Program-made: the position numbers and the translations under genes | The notes under the pieces: model-generated | Databases searched by the model: none | Told to the model about the DNA's origin: nothing | Seen by the model: the letters and a program-made list of their open reading frames with translations, nothing else | Assembly: GCF_040183065.1 (NCBI RefSeq) | Contig: NC_091131.1 | Coordinates: 8,982,501 to 9,046,500 of the forward strand | DNA length: 64,000 nt | Origin: Periplaneta americana | Taxonomy: Eukaryota > Arthropoda > Insecta > Blattodea > Blattidae | Reading direction: 5' to 3' | Part shown: positions 55,145 to 64,000 of the stretch, piece after piece | Numbering within the stretch: position 1 is the first letter of the stretch | How the letters are laid out: each line of letters starts with the position of its first letter

Positions 55145-55333
55145 TCAGTCCTCGTCATCATTGATGCAATTACCAGCGTTGCAGTAAACGAAAATATATT
55201 CTCGTAAGTTGTCGAAGCTGAATCGTCTTCGCCTATCGCTTAAACAGTTTTTGTATCGAGAGAATTTCTGAAGAAAAACTCTAAAATGGGGATCACTCAA
55301 TTTCCTTAGAGGAATATTTGCACTGAGCATCAT
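55145..55333 (-). pseudogene. CGGBP1/hAT-like fragment with internal deletion
   Basis: LSANIPLRKLSDPHFRVFLQ is joined directly to KFSRYKNCLSDRRRRFSFDN and LREYIFVYCN. The first part matches the N-side ANIPLNKL-NP-LR-FL, the second the C-terminal SRYK-L-R-F-LR of the same protein type, so the middle is missing yet the frame stays open. Confidence 0.6.
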
Positions 55334-55363
55334 GTTGCAAGTGTCGTTTAGACCCGCACAACT

Positions 55364-55480
55364 AGATGATGATGATGATGAGTTAGTTAGTGGGGTTTAA
55401 AAAGGGCGCGTCAGCTACTATGGCTATTTGCGCCCTTTGATGATGATGATTATGATGATGATGATGATGATGATGATGGT
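55364..55480. repeat. Two (GAT)n tracts flanking a short unique stretch
   Basis: GAT repeats at 55365-55379 and 55438-55478 around AAAGGGCGCGTCAGCTACTA; GCGCCC/GGGCGC may form a hairpin. Confidence 0.85.
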
Positions 55481-55947
55481 TCCTCAGATTTCATTTCAAC
55501 GCATTTCCTGTGCGATGTATGTTGCAATGTTTCTCTATAGCCTGAGTTGTTCTGGTTTTTATTTCAATTTTACATACATTACACACGATATTGTCTTCGT
55601 TAATACATAAAATGTCACTCTCATACTTCTTAATTGCATTTCGTATCTCTGAGCGAATTTAACGTTTTGACATTATGAATGGATCAGCACAACACTATTC
55701 AACGCGTACTAAATACTTGAGCAGGATAACACAACTTTACACATTGCGTTGCAATGTGGGACCGGGGTTCCTTCGTTTTGTACGCTGCTGTACTCGCCAG
55801 GTACACAAAAGACGGATGGCACGGCACGTGCCATATACTCTGATACGAAACAACTTCACTTTTTCTTAAGTCATCCCGCATCCATTGTCTAATTATGAGT
55901 AACACACATTATTAGTAACTTACATAATAATTTGTCTTTAGAATGTG

Positions 55948-56023
<76 letters not shown>

Positions 56024-57326
56024 ACTTTAGTATAGACAGGACAGGTTTTCAAAATACGGATGTTTAGTCCACTGTCCGAAGACAAGTCTGAATCTCACAA
56101 GTGATATAGTGGCCACGTTCAATTAGTAGGCTAGCGGTGTCAAAGAGGACGGAAGCTTTGTAGTTTCAATAATTTTAATTATGTCGCGCTGTCCATTGTC
56201 GTCAAGTCTTTTGAAGGCCGCTCCAATACTCCATGTTATATTAATATATAGCAGCAACAAACAAGACGTGACAACGTCGCATTTTCATTTTATTATCGGT
56301 GCATGCAATAAAGACCTACAAATCTTAAAAGGAGTGCCGCTGCCTAATAATTAAACGAGGCTACTATACCAACAAAGCACCACTTATGAGGCAAGAACTA
56401 GGCCAGGAGATAATGGGGTAGGGTGGTCAGTACCTTTCCCCCTTAAAATACGGATATATGTCGCTAAATATGGACGTTTGGTAACCCTAAAACTTTGTGT
56501 TAAAATGACTCCGATGTTTTGACATTTTGCTTCCAACAATCTAACACCCGTTCGTTTTCCTATGGACAAGCGGCATGTAAAAGATTTTCGCTATGGCGTC
56601 ACTATTGCTGTTAAAGTCTTTGAAATCGGAACCGTGCCGCGCTTTAACTACCATTTAGCTTTTCGTCACCTCACTACTTGGAGTGCCTCGTTTTTGCCTG
56701 TATTAGTTAATGGTAGCAACAATTAGAGTACCGGTATTTCTAGATTTAGACACCACGGAAAAAAACTAGACGTGGCAATGCCACACACGTTTTGAAGTGG
56801 GTCAAGTTACTACAATAATGATTATTTTTTAGAAGTCAATAATGCAACTGAGATCGGCAGCTCACAAACGAATGTCCACGGTTCATAATGAAAACATTTT
56901 AATAAGCGGTACCGCAGAAACCACAAAACTAATGGCCAGTTGTCAGTGTTGCCAACTCGACTCTCAAAAACCAGCTAAGATACAGTGCAGAAACCGCTAA
57001 ATTGCTACATTGTCAATGTAAAATAAGATTATTTTACTGCTGTGAGTGTTAAAAAAAACCGTGTAAATCGCTATATGAGCAAATACAAATTTCATAAATT
57101 TTACCTACTAAACTAACAATGAAAAAAGCTAGATCTAGCGGAAAAACCTCTGAATTGGCAAAACTGGCCGTTGTAGAGAGAGCTCGAGGGCTGACAACAA
57201 TAGCTGTATAATTTATTACAAATAGTCAGGATCGGCAACATGATATCAAGATGGAAAGGACAGCTCCGATTTCATTGGACTCCATAATGAGAGAGCGTAT
57301 TGCTTTAGCTATTGTAACAGAACACG
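55481..57326. other. Unclassified region with one (ATT)n array
   Basis: (ATT)n at 55951-56021. I see no coding region with support and no transposon ends. AACAGAACACG, later duplicated by LINE insertion, is at its right edge. Confidence 0.4.
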
Positions 57327-57835
57327 TAAAGTCTGCTGTCAAAAAATCTGAAAGTTAGAATTTATAAAACAGTTATATTACCGGTTGTTCTGTATGGTTG
57401 TGAAACTTGGGCTCTCACTTTGAGAGAGGAACATAGGTTAAGGGTGTTTGGGAATAAGGTGCTTAGGAAAATATTTGGGGCTAAGAGGGATGAAGTTACA
57501 GGGGAATGGAGAAAGTTACACAACACAGAACTGCACGCATTGTATTCTTCACCTGACATAATTAAGAACATTAAATCCAGACGTTTGAGATGGGCAGGGC
57601 ATGTAGCACGTATGGGCGAATCCAGAAATGCATATAGAGTGTTAATTGGGAGACTGGAGGGAAATAGACCTTTGGGGAGGCCGAGACGTAGATGGGAAGA
57701 TAATATTAAAATGGATTTGAGGGAGGTGGGATATGATGATAGAGACTGGATTAATCTTGCTCAGGATAGGGACCAATGGCGGGCTTATGTGAGGGCGGCA
57801 ATGAACCTCCAGGTTCCTTAAAAGCCAGTAAGTAA
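57327..57835 (+). mobile_element. LINE family A, 5'-truncated, perfect 13-bp duplication
   Basis: GTAACAGAACACG at 57314-57326 and 57836-57848. Coding is open from [20 protein letters not shown] to the stop at 57819 (ends MNLQVP). Tail AGCCAGTAAGTAA. Confidence 0.95.
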
Positions 57836-58158
57836 GTAACAGAACACGAAAAAGTAGATGTTGCTAGAATGTATGTATAATATCTAAGAATGCGATGAGA
57901 AGAGGGTATAAGTGACAACTATGTCTGATTTCGTCGCACCGCCGTATTATCGCCGTGCTCTCATGGTCAATATTCGGCAGATCTTTGAAATTTAATTGCA
58001 TTATTGTTTTCAATTTCTTGTGTCGCCGCTCCAATCACTCGTCTCAATTTCAATATTGCAACCAATAAGCTGCTTCCATTGTTAAATGACACCTACTTGT
58101 CTAATCCACGTGGACTAAAACCGAGGTTGCAATGTCTTCAGCTGAGGACGAACATTAA

Positions 58159-60019
58159 CAGAGCCTTCTTCAGTTACAAGCCGGGGCCATACGTCGGCAA
58201 CACTGTAATTAACTGTCAGCCGGAGGCCGACCATACAGTACACGTGTTTGTGCTAATGCCGATTTTCAATGTAAATTAATGTTACAATATAAGTGTGTGT
58301 CGATGGAATTATGTTCGCGGTCACATCAAACGTTCATTATTGATGTATTATAAACTATGTGCGTGTTGGCAATAAAATCAAGGCAATAAATGAAAAAAAA
58401 AATTGTTGCAGTCTTTGGAAATTTTTACGGTTAGTGATGACAAAGTAAATATTAAATATTGTATTAACTACATTTTGTATTCCAATGGATACCATCCCAC
58501 TGTGGAATCCTGGGAAACGAGAATGCGGATGCTTTAGCAAAGAAGGGCAGCACTGCTACTTACAGACCTGTCACTAAATCTACGTATTACTCTGTGAAGA
58601 GATTTATTAAATCTACATACTTAGACTTCAACAAACAAAATTTGATAACACAATCTCAAGGGAAAAAATGGAACTCTCTGCATCATAATCCACAGTTAAT
58701 TCTCGATTTACCACGAAAATCGTCTGTAGCTGCATTTAGATTGGCAACAGGCCATGATTGTTTGGCCAAACACCTGCATAGAATAGGAATATATCAGTCC
58801 CCTAACTGCCCATTGTGCAACTCAAACCAAGAAATGGATTCGGAACACCTCAAACTCTGTGCTTCAGTGGCTGGCCATGATAATATCTTTGAAAAATATT
58901 GGAGTGCAAGAGGTCAAACGATTTTATTGTCAAACTCCTGGCATTAGAAAACAACAACATTTTTATAGTCTTACTTGTGGTTTGTGATGTATCAGAATTC
59001 TAGCCACATTGTTGGGTCTCGCCTGCTATATCAATAAAGTTACGCCATTGATTTTGAAGTTCATTGTAAACAGCTGTTTTATGATCCCATAAATTAAGTT
59101 GCAGTTTTGAAGATTCGGAATGCCTGCTATACGTCAGAACTGTCTATAATTTGTAGATGAATACACTCACTTTGTTGGTTTCCAAGGTTTATTTATTAAT
59201 GCTATTCCTTTTGTAATAAATTAGTTATAAACATGTTTTTTTTTTCACTTCGTATTTACAGGATTTCAAGTTCACCAAGTTTACGCTAATTGGCACTACT
59301 TAATAGATAATGATGTGTTTTGTTACGTATGTTGAAGGTATTTTTCTTATTTTTTTCATAGATCCTTATACTTAGCCTTGGCCTATTTAAATTATATTTT
59401 TAAAAATTTATAACAAATAATTTAGGACAACAGTACTGTTATGATGACTGGCGAGGTTCAAACTAAAACTGGCTTCCTGGGCATCGGAAATATTTATTGA
59501 AAAGCACGACAGATAATCACATGAAATTAAAATGTATATGATATCCTAGACCTTTCACGTCAGAGGTGAAACAACATAACAACATTGTCAATTTAATAGC
59601 CACATAATGGTCAATTGATTTGAATAGGGTATTGCGAAAGTACGTCGTTATTTTATTTATTTTTGTTAGAAGTTACATTTCTTTAAGTATTTATTTCTTT
59701 TCCCTAGTACCATCAATTGAAAACACGTATGATTTTAATTTTTTTGAAGTTGTAAGTGGCTGTATGCAAGTACTTACGCGGTATTCTGAAATTCAAATAA
59801 AACACCATTTCGGATTCCGTAATAAATTACGTACATCAATACACTGAAACTTGATCATATGCACTTAGTTTTGTATCAATTAATGTCGAAAATGTACATG
59901 TGGCAACGAAATCAAAGCACTAAAACGTCAAACGTCATGCCTTTATTTCGCCTCCGCCCGCCTCCACTCTGCGTTGCCAAACCTACCCAAGCTCCGGCTT
60001 GTAACTGAAGAAGGCTCTG
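58159..60019 (+). mobile_element. 1.86-kb TIR element carrying an I-type LINE piece
   Basis: CAGAGCCTTCTTCAGTTACA begins both ends (right end inverted), identical for about 25 bp. ACATTAA flanks both sides (58152-58158 and 60020-60026), a 7-bp duplication. Subterminal TTGGCAACGC/TCGGCAACAC motifs are also shared. No transposase of its own is recognised. Confidence 0.82.
58474..58947 (+). pseudogene. I-type LINE fragment: RNase H end and CCHC tail
   Basis: FVFQWIPSHCGILGNENADA and LAKKG match the end of the RNase H domain (WIPSH-GI-GNE-AD) of I-clade and related LINEs. The frame continues WNSLHHNPQLILDLPRKSS, FRLATGHDCLAKHL and CPLCNSNQEMDSEHLKLC, a C-x2-C-x8-H-x4-C knuckle, and stops at 58945. 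Frame intact over about 157 residues though upstream is gone. Confidence 0.82.
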
Positions 60020-60159
60020 ACATTAAGGTATGTGATTAAAAATTATTTTCTTGTTCACATCTTTTTCATTTTGATAAGATATTTCACAACCCAGATAATT
60101 ATTTCTAGGAATAATAAACAATACATTAAAAGTTAAATTAGTACAAAAATCTACAAGAA

Positions 60160-60545
60160 TAAAAATATATAATACACTAGCATTACCCTCCCTTTTATAC
60201 GGAAGCGAGATTTGGACATTAAATAAAAAAGACATGAACAGAATCAAAGCAACGGAAATGAAATTTTTGAGGAGGACAGCAGGATATACTCTTTTAGACC
60301 GAAAAAGGAATGAAGAAATTTTATAACAATTAGAAGTAGAGTCAGTAGAAGAAAAAATCAGCAGATACAAATTCAATTGGCTGCATCATGTAAGAAGAAT
60401 GGAAAATTCAAGAATCCCAAAAATTATGATACAGTATAAACCTAGAGGACATCGTCGACCAGGAAGACCGTTTAAAAGACTGCTAGATGGGGCCGAAACA
60501 GGTCTACAGAGGCCTAATTCGTGAAGGATGATGATGATTAAAAAA
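60160..60545 (+). mobile_element. LINE family D 3' end
   Basis: LALPSLLYGSEIWTLNKKD, MKFLRRTAGYTLLDRKRNEE, a stop, then VEEKISRYKFNWLHHVRRME and GHRRPGRPFKRLLDGAETGL. Related to family B at 23.3-24.4 kb. It ends with (GAT)n. Confidence 0.82.
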
Positions 60546-60607
60546 TTATTATTAAGAGTTAAGAATGTCAACGTACTCGTATATAAAATAATACTACTAC
60601 TATTTAC

Positions 60608-61045
60608 TGGCTTAAGGAACCCAGAGGTTCATTGCCGCCCTCACATAAGCCCGCCATTGGTCCCTATCCTGAGCAAGATTAATCCAGTCTCTACCATCAT
60701 GTCCCACCTCCCTCAAATCCATTTTAATATTATCCTCCCATCTACGTCTTGGCCTCCCTAAAGGTCTTTTCCCCCCTCTGGCCTCCCAACTAACACTCTA
60801 TATGCATTTCTGGATTCGCCCATACGTGCTACATGCCCTGCCCATCTCAAACGTCTGGATTTAATGTTCCTAATTATGTCAGGTCAAGGATGCAATGCAT
60901 GCAGTTCTGCGTTGTGTAACTTTCTCCATTCTCCTGTAACTTCATCCCTCTTAGCCCCACATATTTTCCTAAGAACCTTATTTTCAAAAACCTTCAATCT
61001 CTGTTCCTCTCTCAAAGTGACAGTCCAAGTTCCACAGCCATACAG

Positions 61046-61046
<1 letters not shown>
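60608..61046 (-). mobile_element. LINE family A copy, cut off by AAT array
   Basis: Minus strand from [20 protein letters not shown] to MNLW-P with frameshifts near 60770. The coding stops exactly where (AAT)n begins. Confidence 0.9.

Positions 61047-61113
<67 letters not shown>
61047..61113. repeat. (AAT)n microsatellite between two LINE copies
   Basis: About 22 AAT units. Confidence 0.97.
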
Positions 61114-61114
<1 letters not shown>

Positions 61115-61794
61115 TACTTACTTACAAATGGCTTTTAAGGAACCCGAAGGTTCATTGCCGCCCTCACATAAGCCCGCCATCGGTTCCTATCCTGTGCAAG
61201 ATTAATCTAGTCTCTATCATCACATCCCAGCTCCCTCAAATCCATTTTAATATTATCCTCCCATCTACGTCTCGGCCTTTCCAAAGGTCTTTTTCCCTCC
61301 GGTCTCCCAACTAACACTCTATATGCATTTCTGGATTCGCCCATACGTGCTACATGCCCTGCCCATCTCAAACGTCTGGATTTAATGTTCCTAATTATGT
61401 CAGGTGAAGAATACAATGCGTGCAGTTCTGTGTTGTGTAACTTTCTCCATTCTCCTGTAACTTCATCCCTCTTAGCCCCAAATATTTTCCTAAGAACCTT
61501 ATTCTCAAACACCCTTAACCTATGTTCCTCTCTCAGAGTGAGAGTCCAAGTTTCACAACCATACAGAACAACCGGTAATATAACTGTTTTATAAATTCTA
61601 ACTTTCAGATTTTTTGACAGCAGACTAAATGATAAAAGCTTCTTAACCGAATAATAACACGCATTTCCCATATTTATTCTGCGTTTAATTTCTCCCGAGT
61701 GTCATTTATATTTGTTACTGTTGCTCCAAGATATTTGAATTTTTCCACCCCTTCGAAGGATAAATCTCCAATTTTTATATTTCCATTTCGTACA

Positions 61795-61797
<3 letters not shown>
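61114..61797 (-). mobile_element. LINE family A copy between two AAT arrays
   Basis: From [16 protein letters not shown] to the (TTAC)2 tail. One frameshift at about 61690 and a stop at about 61207. Confidence 0.92.

Positions 61798-61859
<62 letters not shown>
61798..61859. repeat. (AAT)n microsatellite at LINE 5' junction
   Basis: About 20 AAT units start at the truncated 5' end of the LINE. Confidence 0.97.
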
Positions 61860-62964
61860 GCCATTTAACAATATAACAAACTAGTGCTTATTCTTATCGA
61901 GGAAGTAGACGTGACAACGTGACGCTTAGAGTGAAACCTACAGAGCAACAATCGGTCGGCAAAATTATTTTTTAAAAGCACACCGCACGTTATTGTATGA
62001 TGCCGGCATGTTAACCATTCGAGCGCGGCGATAATACATTAATTATGAAGCTCTGATTAAATACATTTTTTCTTCTAGATAACTAGACAAAATACAATTT
62101 TTATTGAAAGAACCGCCATTCTACACACTTAAAAAATGGAGGCAATGAATGTCTAGATAGTAGTTAGTATTTCACACGCCAGATGCCACCATTGTGCTCA
62201 CGGTCATGCTCACGAACAGCTGAATGGTATCAGAGTTGTGGCGTGGTTTCGTATTCTGCTGAGGGACGTACTAGTCATTCTGACATAGTGGCGTGAGGTT
62301 GCTAGTGCGTGGAATTATATCCTGTGTTCCAACTGTTGACTCTTCTTTGGTGAGTTCGTGAATTTCGATTATCGAGTAACTGTTTTGGTTTACGTAGTGT
62401 TATACTGTTTGTAGCAGCGAATTATTGACGCATCAGTACAAGTCTGATGCGATCGATTGTTTTCTTTTATTGCAGAATGCCGGTCGAAATGCTGGCTGCA
62501 ATGAATGTGGAGCAATAACAATATGTATAGTACAATGTATTTTATAACAGTTGGTGTGAAATATGACCACTCATCGTTACAATCCGATATATTTTTTAAA
62601 TGTAACGTATAATAACTGGGTTACATTGTCACTCATTGTGTTAGGTTAGGTGTCACATTTCTCTTTCATGGCCGGAAGTATTTAATTCCCATACTGAGTG
62701 AAAACGTACCAGTATAAACTTGTTACACATTTTGTCATGCTATAAATACAGCGTTTCAGTACATTCTATTGTTATTAATTAATTATTGAAAATAACTATT
62801 CCAGATGTAGGAAATTAATACACTTCATGAACCATTTACGGACGCTTTTTTCATAACGTAGTAGATGAAAGAAATTAAAAGGCTATTGTAATCCATGAAC
62901 CAACTCCGTGCGCAGATTTTAAACTTTTTTATGTAACATTGCTTTTCAAAATACGGTAATTCTT
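61860..62964. other. Unclassified, possible unknown promoter or element
   Basis: A pyrimidine tract with TTTTATTGCAG at 62466-62476 precedes a short open frame (MPVEMLAAMNVEQ), too little to call an exon. No repeat match. Confidence 0.3.
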
Positions 62965-63275
62965 TACTTACTTACAAATAGCTTTTAGAGAACCCGGAAA
63001 TTTATTGCCGCCCTCACATAAGTCCGCCATCGGTCCCTATCCAGTGCAAGATTAATCCAGTCTCTATCACCATATCCCACATCCCTCAAATGCATTTTAA
63101 TATTACCCTCCCATCTACGTCTCGACCTCCCCAAAAGTCTTTTTCCCTCCGGCCTCCCAACTAACACTCTATGTGCATTTCTGGACTCGCCCATACGTGC
63201 TACATGACCTGCCCATCTCAAACGTCTGGATTTTAATGTTCCTGATTATGTCAGGTGAAGAATACAATGCGTTAC
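62965..63275 (-). mobile_element. LINE family A 3' end
   Basis: [20 protein letters not shown] to MNFRVL-like end on the minus strand, tail (TTAC)2 at 62965. Confidence 0.9.
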
Positions 63276-63811
63276 ATTACATAACTTCATTACCAAAGGA
63301 AGACGGATAGCTATCCATACTCCGATCAAACTGCGTATATGCAAGGCATACCAAAATCTTGAATTAACCACACCTAGCCTGTCACTCATAATCGACCTTA
63401 CGAAAACTCGCTTTCTAGCCAGCTATGTACCGGTACCTACCAAAAGCTTAAATGCAAGGCATGCGATCCGTCTTTCTACCGGCTATCACTTTCACAGCAA
63501 CTTTCCACCCTTATTTTGGTGCGAAATTGGTGTCAGCACTCCATATTTATTTTGTTTATGGTACATATAACTCGACTACAAGCCAAGTACGTAAATACAT
63601 TCTTACCTTGGAGTGTAACGCATTAGTACTGAAATATCCTTTTCATAACTCAGTTAATTAATTTTTACAATATGTGTTACCAACACAATGAGTTGCTTTT
63701 TTTTATTCTCCCCAAATGGAGGGTGTACAGTCTTCCCATGAACTTCCCATCATCTTTTACATAAAAGTAGATGTGCTGCATAAGAATAACTTTTTTAACT
63801 TGGTTATTTAA
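63276..63811. other. Unclassified; short block shared with 51.1 kb
   Basis: ACCTTACGAAAACTCGCTTTCTAGCC at 63396-63421 matches 51165-51185. No gene. Confidence 0.4.
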
Positions 63812-63910
63812 CGACGCTGTATGAACTGTGGCTTAATGGATAAAGCATCAGCACGTAGAGCTGAAAACCCGGGTTCAAATCCCGGTGCCGGAGAGAATTT
63901 TTCTCCGTTC
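63812..63910 (+). repeat. tRNA-derived SINE head
   Basis: A box TGTGGCTTAATGGATAAAG and B box GGGTTCAAATCCC with CGGTGCCGGAGAG after. The expected acceptor-stem pairing and 3' structure are absent, so it is not a functional tRNA gene. AGAATTTTTCTCCG also follows the SINE at 18.86 kb. Confidence 0.75.
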
Positions 63911-63924
63911 CATTACTCTTTCAT

Positions 63925-64000
63925 CGAATCCAGAAGTGCATATAGAATGTTACTTGGGAGGCCGGAGGGAAAAAAAGACCTTTAGGGAGGCCGAGACGTA
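63925..64000 (+). mobile_element. LINE family A fragment running off the window
   Basis: CGAATCCAGAAGTGCATATAG to GGCCGAGACGTA, covering ESRSAYRMLLGRPEG; one extra A breaks the frame. Confidence 0.88.

Noticed and set aside
63820-63890. tRNA gene
   Set aside because: A and B boxes are present but the acceptor stem does not pair, and the sequence continues into SINE body shared with 18.86 kb.

Overview
The window is a piece of an insect nuclear genome. It is AT-rich and intron-rich, and almost all of it is layered transposable elements. The tRNA-headed SINEs with a GGGTTCGAATCC B box, the very abundant short LINE 3' ends that finish in (TAAG)n, and the AAT microsatellites resemble what I know from cockroaches (Blattodea, American-cockroach-like). 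That taxon is an inference from repeat style; no species marker was checked.

One host gene is supported. It is the 3' half of a fatty acyl-CoA reductase (FAR) on the + strand, in four exons: 7575-7770, 22997-23230, 29547-29804 and 33594-33729 (stop). All three splice joints have GT/AG borders and compatible phase (phase 2 each time), giving about 273 C-terminal residues: the end of the NAD-binding Rossmann domain, the linker, the FAR_C (sterile) domain and a hydrophobic C-terminal tail. The N-terminal exons were not found and probably lie upstream of the window. The introns are about 15.2, 6.3 and 3.8 kb and are filled with transposons that stop only tens of bases short of some exons.

Layout. 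1-7.5 kb: a SINE with a six-fold amplified 57-bp module, a 650-bp repeat, a mariner-type relic, a Helitron, R2-like and RTE-like LINE pieces and a TA-flanked TIR element. 7.6-23 kb (FAR intron 1): two intact-looking SINEs, a hAT MITE, a P-superfamily-like element with a THAP relic, a jockey-like LINE, a Harbinger relic, hAT elements and a mariner MITE. 23-33.7 kb (introns 2 and 3): nested LINEs, a Penelope-like inverted pair, a dimer of a TA-flanked element, and a hAT that itself holds a SINE holding another hAT. 34-45 kb: a second Helitron, a second near-identical P-like element, a 929-bp near-perfect palindrome, and more TA-flanked elements. 45-64 kb: many copies of the main LINE, an R2-like endonuclease fragment, nested hAT and SINE insertions with perfect target duplications, an 1.86-kb TIR element carrying an I-type LINE RNase H piece, and AAT arrays abutting LINE ends.

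No CRISPR, prophage, rRNA or functional tRNA gene is seen. No undescribed host system is convincing. The value of the window is the readable insertion chronology and several unusual element structures: the tandem-amplified SINE, an internally deleted LINE retaining both ends, MITEs carrying a SINE segment, the large palindrome, and exon-hugging transposons in FAR.
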